From Aminobacter carboxidus (GTDB lineage: Bacteria > Pseudomonadota > Alphaproteobacteria > Rhizobiales > Rhizobiaceae): DNA of 64,000 nt. Below, piece by piece: positions 35,410 to 44,199 of the stretch. Every line of letters begins with the position of its first letter. Position 1 is the stretch's first letter. Under the pieces are notes generated by a model. The model saw only the letters and a list, made by a program, of their open reading frames with translations. It ran no database searches and was not told the origin of the DNA. The stretch lies in NCBI RefSeq assembly GCF_014863355.1, contig NZ_JACZEP010000010.1, positions 91,225 to 155,224 of the forward strand, in the 5' to 3' direction. Position numbers and translations under genes: made by a program.

Positions 35410-36171
35410 TCAGATGGCCTTTAGCTTGACCCGTGCCTCAAATTTTTCGGCATCTTCCTTGCGCTCGCTGTAGCGGTCGGTGAGGTAGCCCGAGACATCG
35501 CGCGTCAACAAGGTGAATTTCACCAGTTCTTCCATCACATCGACCACCCGGTCGTAATAGGAGGACGGCTTCATGCGGCCGTCAGGGTCGAACTCCTGAT
35601 AGGCCTTGGCAACGGAGGACTGGTTGGGAATGGTCAGCATCCGCATCCAGCGGCCGAGCACGCGCATCTGGTTGACGGCGTTGAACGACTGCGAGCCGCC
35701 TGACACCTGCATGACCGCCAGGGTGCGGCCCTGTGTCGGCCGGATCGACCCGACAGCGAGCGGGATCCAGTCGATCTGTGACTTCAAGACGCCGCTGATT
35801 GCGCCATGGCGCTCGGGGCTGGTCCAGACCTGGCCTTCCGACCAGAGCGAGAGGTCGCGCAGTTCCTTGACCTTGGGATGATCTGTCGGCGCGCCGTCAG
35901 GCAAGGGCAGCCCGCTGGGGTCGAAGATGCGGGTTTCCGCGCCGAAATTTTGCAGCAGGCGGGCTGCTTCCCAGGTGAGGAAACGACTGTAGGAACGCTC
36001 GCGCAGCGACCCGTAGAGCAGCAGAATGCGCGGCTTGTGGTTCGACGCCGGCACAAAGAGGCGGCTGGCGTCAGGCGGCTGTTGCGCCTCTGCCATGATG
36101 TTGGGCAGGTCAGGCAATGCGGTTGCCTCCAAAAACGCGGTTTCCTCAGGCAACACGGTTTCCCTCGGCAT
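35410..36171 (-). CDS. arsH: ArsH, NADPH-dependent FMN oxidoreductase for arsenicals
   Basis: A 253-residue flavoprotein. The FMN phosphate loop is [14 protein letters not shown] and the rest of the family pattern is intact ([50 protein letters not shown]). ArsH oxidises trivalent organoarsenicals to less toxic pentavalent forms. From ATG 36171 the gene overlaps arsC by 26 bp; a start at ATG 36096 ([14 protein letters not shown]) would remove an odd Thr/Glu-rich N-terminus and is equally possible. It forms an operon with arsC and the upstream arsR. Confidence 0.9.
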   Translation of the reverse strand: MPRETVLPEETAFLEATALPDLPNIMAEAQQPPDASRLFVPASNHKPRILLLYGSLRERSYSRFLTWEAARLLQNFGAETRIFDPSGLPLPDGAPTDHPKVKELRDLSLWSEGQVWTSPERHGAISGVLKSQIDWIPLAVGSIRPTQGRTLAVMQVSGGSQSFNAVNQMRVLGRWMRMLTIPNQSSVAKAYQEFDPDGRMKPSSYYDRVVDVMEELVKFTLLTRDVSGYLTDRYSERKEDAEKFEARVKLKAI

Positions 36172-36571
36172 CGATCAACAGCTCGCCGTCTTCCTTGTGG
36201 AACGGTCCCTTCTGGGGCAGCGGCAGGATTTCGAGCACCACCTCCGAGGGACGGCTGAGGCGTACGCCAAAGGGCGTGACGACGAAGGGACGATTGATCA
36301 GGATCGGATGCGCGAGCATGGCATCGAGCAGCGCATCGTCGCTGAGTGTCGCATCCGCAAGTCCGAGTTCAGCATAAGGCGTGCCCTTCTGCCTGATGGC
36401 CTGGCGCACAGTCAGCCCCGCCTTGGCGATCAGATCCTGGAGAACGGCGCGGCTCGGCGGTGTCGCGAGGTAGTCGACGACTGTTGGCTCGACCCCGGCA
36501 TTGCGGATCAGCGCAAGCGTGTTGCGCGATGTGCCGCATTGGGGGTTGTGGTAGATGGTGACGTCCATCAT
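36146..36571 (-). CDS. arsC: Arsenate reductase (glutaredoxin type)
   Basis: A 141-residue ArsC that reduces arsenate to arsenite with glutaredoxin and glutathione. The active Cys12 is in [13 protein letters not shown], and the arsenate-binding arginines are in the family positions ([20 protein letters not shown]). Two ATGs (36571 and 36568) are adjacent; AAAGGA favours the first. Codons upstream of it are a run of near-identical 8-bp repeats, not coding sequence. The product arsenite would need the ArsK-like pump to leave the cell. Confidence 0.93.
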   Translation of the reverse strand: MMDVTIYHNPQCGTSRNTLALIRNAGVEPTVVDYLATPPSRAVLQDLIAKAGLTVRQAIRQKGTPYAELGLADATLSDDALLDAMLAHPILINRPFVVTPFGVRLSRPSEVVLEILPLPQKGPFHKEDGELLIDAEGNRVA

Positions 36572-36581
36572 GCAGTCCTTT

Positions 36582-36640
36582 CTGATTGCTTGGCTGATTG
36601 GCTGATTGGCTGATTGGCTGGTTGGCTGATTGGCTGGTTG
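36582..36640. repeat. Tandem 8-bp repeats upstream of arsC
   Basis: About seven units of CTGATTGG or CTGGTTGG in a row. They lie between the arsR and arsC genes within the transcribed leader of arsC. A copy number of this kind changes easily by slippage, so spacing to arsC may vary among strains. Confidence 0.85.
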
Positions 36641-36712
36641 CAGCGACTGCCGGGCCGCGCCTTTGCTGCGGTTCACGATTCACACCAGGCGCGACCTGCC
36701 CGGGCTGAAAGG

Positions 36713-37060
36713 TCATGACGCGATCTCCGCCGGCTCGCAGCAGGATGGGGTGAGTGCCGGCTGGCAGATCGCCGGATTGCCGGCGCAGCAATCCTCCATG
36801 AGAAACCGGATCAGGCCGCTCAGCGCATCATATTGTGCCGAGTAGACGATCGAGCGGGCGTCGCGACGGGCAGCGACCAGTCCGCCGCGTTCGAGCTCCT
36901 TGAGGTGGAACGATACGTTCGAGGCCGAGACGGCTGCGGCGTCGGCGATGCTGCCGGCGGCCATGCCATCGGGGCCGGCCTTGACCAGCAGGCGAACGAT
37001 CTTGAGCCTCGTTTCCTGAGACATCGCCCCGAACGCGATCAGTGCTTGACGTTCATCCAT
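36713..37060 (-). CDS. arsR: ArsR-family transcriptional repressor (second)
   Basis: A 115-residue winged-helix repressor: MSQETRLKIVRLLVKAGPDG, recognition helix VSASNVSFHLKELERGGLV. Its C-terminus is rich in Cys (EDCCAGNPAIC, then SCCEP), giving candidate arsenite-binding groups. It heads the arsC-arsH transcription unit and is divergent from the DUF6428 gene with 42 bp between, so one operator could control both directions. Confidence 0.88.
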   Translation of the reverse strand: MDERQALIAFGAMSQETRLKIVRLLVKAGPDGMAAGSIADAAAVSASNVSFHLKELERGGLVAARRDARSIVYSAQYDALSGLIRFLMEDCCAGNPAICQPALTPSCCEPAEIAS

Positions 37061-37102
37061 ATTTCAACAATCCTAGAAATGTCGAAATGAGGAATAGCTG
37101 AC

Positions 37103-37648
37103 ATGCTGACGCCTGACAACCGGGAATTTGAGCAGGTCACGAAAACCGACGACATGACGCCCGACGAAATGACAATTGGCGACCTGCTCGGCTTGCTCGC
37201 AGATCATAGGGATAAGCCCCTGGTGTTCAGCTATGACGGGCGGGCGGTGAAGCCCGGCTACCACGTCACCGAGGTCAAGGCTGGAGCGTTCTCCGCACTG
37301 GACTGCGGCGCCAATCCCGAATCCTGGACCGAAATCTTCATTCAGCTGTGGGATGTCGACGAGGGCGAGCGCACGCACATGCCGTCAGGCAAATTCGCGG
37401 CCATCATTGGCAAGGTCAGCGAGCATCTGTCGCTCGATCCTGCCGCAAAGCTTACCTTCGAGGTCAGCGATGGCCTGGCGCCGATGCAGCTGCACAAGGC
37501 CTCGACCGCTACCGTCAGCAATGGGCGGGTCGATGTGCAGCTTGTGCCAAGGGCTGCCAGCTGCAAGCCAAGGGATCGGTGGCTGGCCGCGCAAAGCCAG
37601 GCGGCGTCGTGCTGCGGACCTGATAAGGGCCAGCCATGCTGCGGTTAG
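37103..37648 (+). CDS. DUF6428 family protein of arsenic clusters, Cys-rich tail
   Basis: A 181-residue protein whose central part (TIGDLLGLLADHRDKPLVFSYDGRAVKPGYHVTEVKAG) matches DUF6428, a family often placed beside arsR and arsC. The role is not known. The C-terminus ends in SCCGPDKGQPCCG, four Cys close together, which suggests metalloid binding or transfer. Later in-frame ATGs (such as that before TIGDLL) may be the true start, since the first 25 residues are polar and weakly conserved in character. It is divergent from the second arsR. Confidence 0.8.
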   Translation: MLTPDNREFEQVTKTDDMTPDEMTIGDLLGLLADHRDKPLVFSYDGRAVKPGYHVTEVKAGAFSALDCGANPESWTEIFIQLWDVDEGERTHMPSGKFAAIIGKVSEHLSLDPAAKLTFEVSDGLAPMQLHKASTATVSNGRVDVQLVPRAASCKPRDRWLAAQSQAASCCGPDKGQPCCG

Positions 37649-37684
37649 GCTTGAGGTCGGCTCGCTGATGGCGAAGTCGCGCCG

Positions 37685-38953
37685 TCAGGCGAGCCAGTCG
37701 GGCACCGAATCGAGCCCGATCAGCTCGTCATAGCTCTGGCGCTTGCGCACGACGTGGAAACGCTCGCCGTCGACCAGCACTTCGGGGACCAGCAGGCGCG
37801 TGTTGTAGGTGCCGGCCTGCACCGCGCCATAGGCGCCGGCGGTGCCGACGGCGATCAGGTCGCCTGCCATAAGCTTGGGCAGGTCGCGGTCGAGGCCGAG
37901 ATAATCGCCGGTTTCACAGACCGGCCCGACGATGTCGACAGTCATGCGCGGCGCGTCGGCCCCAGCCTGCACAACCGGACGGATGTCGTGATAGGCGTCA
38001 TAGAGCGTCGGCCTGATCAGGTCGTTCATTGCCGCATCGACGATCAGGAAGTTCTTGGCGTCGCCTTCCTTCACATAGATGACTTCCGAAACCAGGATGC
38101 CGGCATTGCCGACGATCAGCCGGCCCGGCTCGAACATCACCTTGAGGCCGAGCTTGCCGACGCGCTTGTGCACGATCCGGGCATAGGCGTCGGGCAAAGG
38201 CGGTGGGTTGTTGTCGGTCTTGTAGGGAATGCCGAGGCCGCCGCCGAGATCGACATGATCGATGGCGTGGCCGTCCGCTTGCAGCGTTTCGACCAGCTCG
38301 GCCATCAGCGCGAAGGCATCGTCAAAGGGCTGCAGCTCGGTGATCTGGCTGCCGATATGCATGTCGATGCCGGTGACCTTGAGGCCGGGCAGGGCGGCTG
38401 CGTGAGCATAGACCTCGCGCGCCCGCTGGCGCGGGATGCCGAACTTGTTTTCGGCAAGCCCGGTCGAGATCTTCTTGTGTGTCTTTGCATCGACGTCAGG
38501 ATTGATGCGCAGCGACACCGGGGCAATCTTGCCGTTGGCCACAGCACGCGCCGACAACAGTTCGAGCTCCGGCTCGGATTCGACGTTGAAGCACAAAATG
38601 CCGGCCTGAAGCGCGAAGTCCATCTCGCGCGCCGTCTTGCCGACGCCTGAAAACACGATCTTGCTGGCCGGGATGCCGGCGGCAAGCGCGCGTCGCATCT
38701 CGCCTTCCGACACCGTGTCGGCACCGGCGCCGAGCTTGGCAAGCGTCGTCAGCACCGCCTGGTTCGAATTGGCCTTGAGCGCATAGCACACAAGCGTATC
38801 GAGATCGGCGAAGGCCTTGGAGAAGACCTGGAAATGGCGGGTCAGCGTCGCTGTCGAATAGCAGTAGAACGGGGTGCCTATGGCAGCGGCGATATCGGTC
38901 AGCGCCACGTCTTCGGCGTGCAGGACGCCGTCACGATAGTCGAAATGGTTCAC
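37685..38953 (-). CDS. lysA: Diaminopimelate decarboxylase
   Basis: A 422-residue PLP enzyme for the last step of lysine synthesis. PLP Lys is in VCYALKANSN (about 60), the phosphate loop GGGLGIPY lies near 240, and the catalytic Cys is in GPVCETGDYL. Substrate residues are present in GAYGAVQAGTYN. It is followed by the small lipoprotein gene at 38984 upstream on the same strand and by argH, a conserved group. Start ATG 38953 gives a normal N-terminus (MNHFDYRDGVLHAEDV). Confidence 0.95.
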   Translation of the reverse strand: MNHFDYRDGVLHAEDVALTDIAAAIGTPFYCYSTATLTRHFQVFSKAFADLDTLVCYALKANSNQAVLTTLAKLGAGADTVSEGEMRRALAAGIPASKIVFSGVGKTAREMDFALQAGILCFNVESEPELELLSARAVANGKIAPVSLRINPDVDAKTHKKISTGLAENKFGIPRQRAREVYAHAAALPGLKVTGIDMHIGSQITELQPFDDAFALMAELVETLQADGHAIDHVDLGGGLGIPYKTDNNPPPLPDAYARIVHKRVGKLGLKVMFEPGRLIVGNAGILVSEVIYVKEGDAKNFLIVDAAMNDLIRPTLYDAYHDIRPVVQAGADAPRMTVDIVGPVCETGDYLGLDRDLPKLMAGDLIAVGTAGAYGAVQAGTYNTRLLVPEVLVDGERFHVVRKRQSYDELIGLDSVPDWLA

Positions 38954-38983
38954 GGCAGCATGCTTTCGAAAATGAAGTGCGGC

Positions 38984-39190
38984 TCAGAGCAGCGGGTCGA
39001 GGATGAACGGCTTGTCTGCGACCGGTTTCTGCGGCGTTGCCGTCGCCGGCTGGCCGGCCTTCTGCGCATCCTTCTGCGCCTGAACGGCGGCGTCATAAGG
39101 CGTATCGAGGTCGCCCTTGCGGCCGCAGGCCGAAGCCATGCCGACCGCCGCCATCAGCCCGAGCGTCACCAAAATCCTGCCAGCGGTCAT
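38984..39190 (-). CDS. Small lipoprotein, LptM-like
   Basis: A 68-residue lipoprotein: signal segment MTAGRILVTLGLMAAVGMASAC with the lipid-bearing Cys after SA, then GRKGDLDTPYDA. The CGRKG start is the mark of the LptM (formerly YifL) family, which in enterobacteria aids assembly of the LPS translocon LptDE at the outer membrane. The gene is between argH and lysA, as in most alphaproteobacteria. ATG 39190 places the signal at the N-terminus; a longer frame exists but is unlikely. Confidence 0.82.
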   Translation of the reverse strand: MTAGRILVTLGLMAAVGMASACGRKGDLDTPYDAAVQAQKDAQKAGQPATATPQKPVADKPFILDPLL

Positions 39191-39260
39191 GACCCATCCA
39201 TCCGAGAAAATTTCCCCGCCGCTTGTAGCGGAGATTCTTGGGCTTTGCACCCCGGCTCAA

Positions 39261-40661
39261 TCAAGCTTTCGTCAGTCTCTTCTTCCAGTAACGGATCTGT
39301 TTCTTCACTTCGACAGGTGCCGTGCCGCCAAACGAGGTCCGGCTCCTGACCGAGTTCTGCACCGACAGCACCGAAAAGATATCGGCGGTGATGCCGGCAT
39401 GGATCGACTGGAGCTCTTCGAGCGAAAGCTTTTCGAGCCCAAGCTTCCTGCTTTCGGCCAGGGCCACGGCGCGGCCGGTGACATGGTGCGCCTCGCGGAA
39501 GGGCAGGCCGATCTCGCGGACCAGCCAGTCGGCAAGGTCGGTCGCCGTCGAATAGCCGGAGCCTGCGGCGCGTTTCATCGCCTGGTCGTTGATGGTCATG
39601 TCGCCGACCATGCCGGTCATCGCCGCCAGCATCAGGTCGAGCGTCTCGGCAGCGTCGAACACCGCTTCCTTGTCTTCCTGCATGTCCTTGGAATAGGTCA
39701 GCGGCAGGCCCTTCATCACGGTCAGAAGCCCGATCAGATGGCCATTGACGCGGCCGGTCTTGGCCCGCACCAGCTCGGCGGCGTCGGGGTTCTTCTTCTG
39801 CGGCATGATCGACGAGCCGGTGGAAAAGGAATCCGACAGGCGCACGAAGCCGAATTGCGGCGTCGACCAGATGACGATCTCTTCGGCAAGCCGCGACATG
39901 TGGGTGGCCGAGATCGCGGCGATCGACAGGAACTCGAGCGCGTAGTCGCGGTCCGAGACACTGTCGAGCGAGTTGCGGGTCGGCTCGCGGAAGCCGAGTG
40001 CCTTGGCGGTCTGGAAACGGTCGATCGGAAAGCCGGTGCCGGCAAGGGCGGCGGCACCGAGCGGGCTTTCGTTCATGCGCTCGATGGCGTCGCGGACGCG
40101 GCTCAAATCACGCGCGAACATCTCGACATAGGCCATGCAATGGTGGCCGAAGGTCACCGGCTGTGCCGTCTGCAGATGGGTGAAGCCGGGCATGACGGTT
40201 GCCGCATGCTGCTCGGCGCGTTCGAGGAAAGCGGCGATCAGCCCCTTCAGCGCTGCAGCGACGCGGTGGAACTCGTCCTTGACCCAGAGCCGGAAGTCGA
40301 CGGCGACCTGGTCGTTGCGCGAACGCGCGGTGTGCAGGCGCCCGGCCGCCGGGCCGATCAGCTCGGCGAGGCGCGACTCGACATTCATGTGGATGTCTTC
40401 AAGCCGGGTCGAGAAGGCAAATGTGCCGTCTTCGATTTCTCGCAGGATCGTGTTCAGCCCGTGAGCGATTTTGTGTTGATCGTCGGCTGAAATAATGCCC
40501 GTTTCCGCCAGCATCTCGGAGTGGGCGACGGAACCTCTTATATCCTGGGCGTAGAGCTTCTTGTCGAAGCCGATCGAGGCGTTGATCGCCTCCATGATCG
40601 CCGCCGGGCCCGAGGCAAAACGTCCGCCCCACATCTGGTTGCTGGCCTTCTTGTCGCTCAT
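39261..40661 (-). CDS. argH: Argininosuccinate lyase
   Basis: A 466-residue lyase for the last step of arginine synthesis. The superfamily signature is [12 protein letters not shown] (about 280-291), with the catalytic His in [16 protein letters not shown] [15 protein letters not shown] and the fumarase-type [14 protein letters not shown] 40661 gives [15 protein letters not shown], the family start. It is divergent from tlpA with 33 bp between, so their promoters overlap. Confidence 0.95.
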   Translation of the reverse strand: MSDKKASNQMWGGRFASGPAAIMEAINASIGFDKKLYAQDIRGSVAHSEMLAETGIISADDQHKIAHGLNTILREIEDGTFAFSTRLEDIHMNVESRLAELIGPAAGRLHTARSRNDQVAVDFRLWVKDEFHRVAAALKGLIAAFLERAEQHAATVMPGFTHLQTAQPVTFGHHCMAYVEMFARDLSRVRDAIERMNESPLGAAALAGTGFPIDRFQTAKALGFREPTRNSLDSVSDRDYALEFLSIAAISATHMSRLAEEIVIWSTPQFGFVRLSDSFSTGSSIMPQKKNPDAAELVRAKTGRVNGHLIGLLTVMKGLPLTYSKDMQEDKEAVFDAAETLDLMLAAMTGMVGDMTINDQAMKRAAGSGYSTATDLADWLVREIGLPFREAHHVTGRAVALAESRKLGLEKLSLEELQSIHAGITADIFSVLSVQNSVRSRTSFGGTAPVEVKKQIRYWKKRLTKA

Positions 40662-40694
40662 CGTGATACCCGGGCTCCGGAGAAAATTGATTAG

Positions 40695-41387
40695 ATGTCG
40701 GACCGCAGAAAAATGTTTCCAACCCCACGCCATATCCTGGTTGCCGCCGTTGCGGGCGTGATCGCCGGCGCGGTCGCGGTATATGTCAGCACGACCCTTC
40801 CTGGCAACAAGACGCCGCAGCCGAGCGTCATTGCCGATACAAAGGCAACAAGCCCCGACGACAAGCTCTGCGCGGCGAAGGCCGAAAGGGCGAAGGTCGT
40901 GGGCGCGGCGGCCACCGGCCATGTCGCGGCAATGATGCCGGCCGATCCGCCGCAGTCGCTGAAGACGCTTGCCTTCAACGACCCCGAGGGCAAGCCGATG
41001 ACCATTGCCGACCATGGGGGGCGTACGCTTCTGGTCAATCTGTGGGCGACATGGTGCGCGCCGTGCCGCGCCGAGATGCCGGCACTCGACGCGCTCGAAC
41101 GTGAGATGGGCGGCGAGGAGTTCGAGGTCGTGGCGATCAATGTCGATACCGGCGACGACACCAAGCCGAAGAAGTTCCTCGAAGAAACCGGTGTCGCCTC
41201 GCTCGGTCACTACCGCGACAACACGCTTGGCGTGTTCAACGATCTGAAGAAGCGCGGGCTGGCGCTCGGCCTGCCGGTGACACTGCTGATCGACGGCGAA
41301 GGCTGCCTGCTCGCCAACATGAACGGCCCCGCCGAATGGGCCGGCGCCGACGCCAAAAAGCTGATCGAGGCGGCACTCGCCGAATAA
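40695..41387 (+). CDS. tlpA: Thiol:disulfide interchange protein TlpA
   Basis: A 230-residue membrane-anchored thioredoxin. The anchor is residues about 12-33, and the periplasmic domain has the active site WATWCAPC (Cys121 and Cys124) and the cis-Pro in [12 protein letters not shown]. TlpA proteins reduce partners in cytochrome c oxidase assembly. Length and motif match the rhizobial form, and its position beside argH is standard. Confidence 0.92.
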   Translation: MSDRRKMFPTPRHILVAAVAGVIAGAVAVYVSTTLPGNKTPQPSVIADTKATSPDDKLCAAKAERAKVVGAAATGHVAAMMPADPPQSLKTLAFNDPEGKPMTIADHGGRTLLVNLWATWCAPCRAEMPALDALEREMGGEEFEVVAINVDTGDDTKPKKFLEETGVASLGHYRDNTLGVFNDLKKRGLALGLPVTLLIDGEGCLLANMNGPAEWAGADAKKLIEAALAE

Positions 41388-41461
41388 GGCCGGGATCAAG
41401 GCCTTGCGTGTCCACACACGTTTAGCGCTGCGCAACTGCAATTTCAGATTGCACCTTAGGC

Positions 41462-41505
41462 GCCGCCATCTTCGCGGTTTTTTTCCGCGAAGGGCGTCTG
41501 GCGGC
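41462..41505. terminator. Strong hairpin after tlpA
   Basis: Nested perfect stems GCCGCCA/TGGCGGC (41462-41468 and 41499-41505) and CTTCGCGG/CCGCGAAG (41470-41477 and 41485-41492) with a T7 loop. It lies 75 bp after the tlpA stop and most likely ends that transcript. The rest of the gap to ugpB (41506-41756) holds a further palindrome at 41580-41606 and presumably the ugp promoter. Confidence 0.6.
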
Positions 41506-41756
41506 ACATATATTCCATTTCCGGCCTTTCATTAGCCGGCGTTGCCGACAGTTGAGACGAGTCCAATTCTCGGCAAATTGCTTTCGTTTTTTAAAAAAGC
41601 GAAAGCTTGTCAGGAGGTTGTGGCGAAAGCGAAATCGAAGCGCGCCAAATGCGACCTTCATACGATCGCTACAAAACTGTTGTCGCGCTGTCATAATCCG
41701 ACAATACTGGTCCTAGCGGAACTAAACATTTCGCCAACCAGAACGGGAGCGAGACA

Positions 41757-43067
41757 ATGAAGACCCTAGGCTTCGCGGCCGGAATTGCCGCCACCATGAC
41801 GCTGTTGTCCAGCACCTCCGCCTTCGCGGTCACCGAGATCTCATGGTGGCATGCCATGACCGGCGCGAACAACGAGGTCGTCGAGCAGCTTTCCAAGGAA
41901 TTCAACGAGAGCCAGAGCGACTACAAGATCGTTCCGGTTTTCAAGGGCACCTATCCCGAGACGCTGAACGCCGGCATCGCCGCTTTCCGCGCCAAGCAGG
42001 CGCCGCACATCATCCAGGTTTTTGACGTCGGCACGGGTGTCATGATGGGTGCCGAAGGCGCCATCAAGCCGGTCGCCGACATCCTGTCGATGGGCGGCAA
42101 GGCTTTCGACAAGAGCCAGTACCTGCCCGGCATCGTCGCTTATTATTCCAAGCCCGACGGCACCATGCTGTCGTTCCCCTATAATTCGTCGTCGCCGATC
42201 CTCTACTACAACAAGGACATCTTCCAGAAGGCCGGTCTCGACGCCGATAATCCACCCAAGACCTGGCCTGAAGTCTTCGAAGCCGCCAAGAAGATCAAGA
42301 CCAGCGGCGCTGCGAATTGCGGCTACACCTCGACCTGGCTGACCTGGATCGGCCTGGAGAATTTCGCCGCCTGGAACAACCTTCAGTACGGCACCAACGA
42401 AAACGGCCTTGCCGGGACAGACGTCGAGCTGAAGTTCAATTCGGAGCCCTTCGTCAAGCACTTCCAGGCCATCGCCGACCTCGCCAAGGACGGCACCTTC
42501 AAGTATGGCGGTCGCACGTCCGAGGCCAAGCAGCTTTTCCTCGCCGGCGAATGCGGCCTGTTCACCGAATCTTCGGGCGGCCTGGGCGACGTCATCAAGT
42601 CGGGCATGAACTATGGCCTCGGCCAGTTGCCCTATTATCCCGATCTCGAAGGCACGCCACAGAACACCATTCCGGGAGGCGCCAGCCTCTGGGTCTTCGG
42701 CGACAAGTCGGATGAAGAGTACAAGGGCGTCGCAGCCTTCTTCACTTTCCTGTCGCAGACGCCGATCCAGGCCCGCCTGCACCAGGTATCGGGCTACCTG
42801 CCGGTCACCATTGCTGCCTATGACGAAACCAAGAAGTCGGGCTTCTATGACAAGAACCCGGGCCGCGAGATTCCGATCACGCAGATGATGGGCAAGGCGC
42901 CGACCGAAAACTCCAAGGGCGTGCGCCTGATCAACCTGCCGCAGGTCCGCGACATCGAGAACGAAGAGTTCGAAAAGATGCTCGCCGGCCAGCAGACCGC
43001 CCAGCAGGCGCTCGACAATGCGGTGACACGCGGCAACAAGGCGATCCAGGAAGCGATCGGCAACTGA
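41757..43067 (+). CDS. ugpB: sn-Glycerol-3-phosphate ABC transporter binding protein UgpB
   Basis: A 436-residue exported protein with a Sec signal peptide (MKTLGFAAGIAATMTLLSSTSAFA). The mature start VTEISWWHAMTG is typical of UgpB, and the ligand-loop residues are in FPYNSSSPILYYNKDIF and ESSGGLGDVIKSGM. It binds glycerol-3-phosphate or glycerophosphodiesters in the periplasm. It is the first gene of ugpBAEC. The ribosome site GGGAGCGAG precedes ATG 41757. Confidence 0.94.
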   Translation: MKTLGFAAGIAATMTLLSSTSAFAVTEISWWHAMTGANNEVVEQLSKEFNESQSDYKIVPVFKGTYPETLNAGIAAFRAKQAPHIIQVFDVGTGVMMGAEGAIKPVADILSMGGKAFDKSQYLPGIVAYYSKPDGTMLSFPYNSSSPILYYNKDIFQKAGLDADNPPKTWPEVFEAAKKIKTSGAANCGYTSTWLTWIGLENFAAWNNLQYGTNENGLAGTDVELKFNSEPFVKHFQAIADLAKDGTFKYGGRTSEAKQLFLAGECGLFTESSGGLGDVIKSGMNYGLGQLPYYPDLEGTPQNTIPGGASLWVFGDKSDEEYKGVAAFFTFLSQTPIQARLHQVSGYLPVTIAAYDETKKSGFYDKNPGREIPITQMMGKAPTENSKGVRLINLPQVRDIENEEFEKMLAGQQTAQQALDNAVTRGNKAIQEAIGN

Positions 43068-43089
43068 CATCAGCTTGATGCCATCGTAG

Positions 43090-43210
43090 CGCTGCCCCTC
43101 ATCCGCCTGCCGGCACCTTCTCCCCCCGCGAACGGGGAGAGAAAGGACAAGCGGCAAGGTGGACGCCGCCCTCGCCCCGTTTACGGGGGAGGGCAAGGGT
43201 GAGGGGCGGC
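43090..43210. repeat. Inverted repeat in the ugpB-ugpA gap
   Basis: CTGCCCCTCATCCG near 43091 is answered by GGGTGAGGGGCGGC near 43196, with GC-rich inner stems (CTCCCCCCGCG / CGGGGAGAG). Such intergenic repeats are frequent in rhizobia. Placed between the binding-protein gene and its permease genes, the hairpin may stabilise ugpB mRNA or reduce read-through. Confidence 0.7.
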
Positions 43211-43280
43211 GCCAACGCTGGGCCGAAGGACGGCAGCGATGCCATCCAGCTTCTGACAAACGCGTAACAAGAGGCCCTCA

Positions 43281-44165
43281 TTGTCCCCACGCGTCGTCTT
43301 TCCCAACAAGATCCTGCCCTATCTGCTGGTGGCGCCGCAGCTGGCGATCACGCTGGTGTTTTTCTACTGGCCGGCCAGCCAGGCGCTGCGCCAGTCGATG
43401 CTGCGCGAGGATCCGTTCGGCCTGTCGTCGAAATTCGTCTGGTTCGACAATTTCAAGAAGGTGCTGTCGGACCCCAATTACCTCAACTCGATCCAGGTCA
43501 CGGCGATCTTTTCGGTCTCGGTGGCAGCCGTTGCCATGGGCACCGCACTTTTGCTCGCCGTCATGGCCGAGAAGGTGGTGCGCAGCCGCAACCTCTACCG
43601 CACGCTGATGATCTGGCCTTATGCGGTGGCACCGGCGATTGCCGGCATGCTGTGGCTGTTTTTGTTCAACCCCTCGATCGGCTCGCTGGCCTATGGCCTG
43701 CGCTGGCTCGGCATCAACTGGGACCCGCTGCTCGACGGCGAGCACGCGATGGCGCTGGTGGTTGCCGCCGCATCATGGAAGCAGATCAGCTACAATTTCC
43801 TGTTTTTCGTCGCCGGCCTGCAGGCGATCCCCAAGACGCTGATCGAGGCGGCGGCGATCGATGGTGCCGGCGAAAACAAGCGTTTCTGGACGATCGTCTT
43901 TCCGCTGCTGGCGCCGACCACCTTCTTCTTGCTGGTGGTCAACACCGTCTATGCCTTCTTCGACACGTTCGGCATTATCCATGCCGTGACAGGCGGCGGG
44001 CCGGGCAAGTCGACCGAGACGCTGGTCTACAAGGTCTACAATGACGGCTTCGTCAATCTGATCCTCGGCGACTCGGCGGCACAGTCGGTGATCCTGATGG
44101 TCATCGTCATCGCGCTGACCGCGATCCAGTTCCGCTATGTCGAAAAGAAGGTGCATTATGGCTGA
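43281..44165 (+). CDS. ugpA: sn-Glycerol-3-phosphate ABC transporter permease UgpA
   Basis: A 294-residue permease with six predicted helices and the EAA loop [27 protein letters not shown]. It starts at a TTG (43281) with AAGAGG a few bases ahead; there is no in-frame ATG giving the known N-terminus. It forms the channel together with UgpE. The gap from ugpB contains an inverted repeat. Confidence 0.93.
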   Translation: MSPRVVFPNKILPYLLVAPQLAITLVFFYWPASQALRQSMLREDPFGLSSKFVWFDNFKKVLSDPNYLNSIQVTAIFSVSVAAVAMGTALLLAVMAEKVVRSRNLYRTLMIWPYAVAPAIAGMLWLFLFNPSIGSLAYGLRWLGINWDPLLDGEHAMALVVAAASWKQISYNFLFFVAGLQAIPKTLIEAAAIDGAGENKRFWTIVFPLLAPTTFFLLVVNTVYAFFDTFGIIHAVTGGGPGKSTETLVYKVYNDGFVNLILGDSAAQSVILMVIVIALTAIQFRYVEKKVHYG

Positions 44166-44199
44166 GCCGAAGGCCCTTATGGCTGAGCCGAAAGCCCTT
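44158..44199 (+). repeat. Tandem 21-bp duplication of the ugpE start
   Basis: Two copies of ATGGCTGAGCCGAAGGCCCT(T) at 44158-44178 and 44179-44199, differing at one base. The second copy restores the reading frame and adds seven residues. Confidence 0.95.

Noticed and set aside
36582..36640. Possible CRISPR-like short repeats
   Set aside because: The units are 8 bp and contiguous, without spacers, and no cas gene is in the window.
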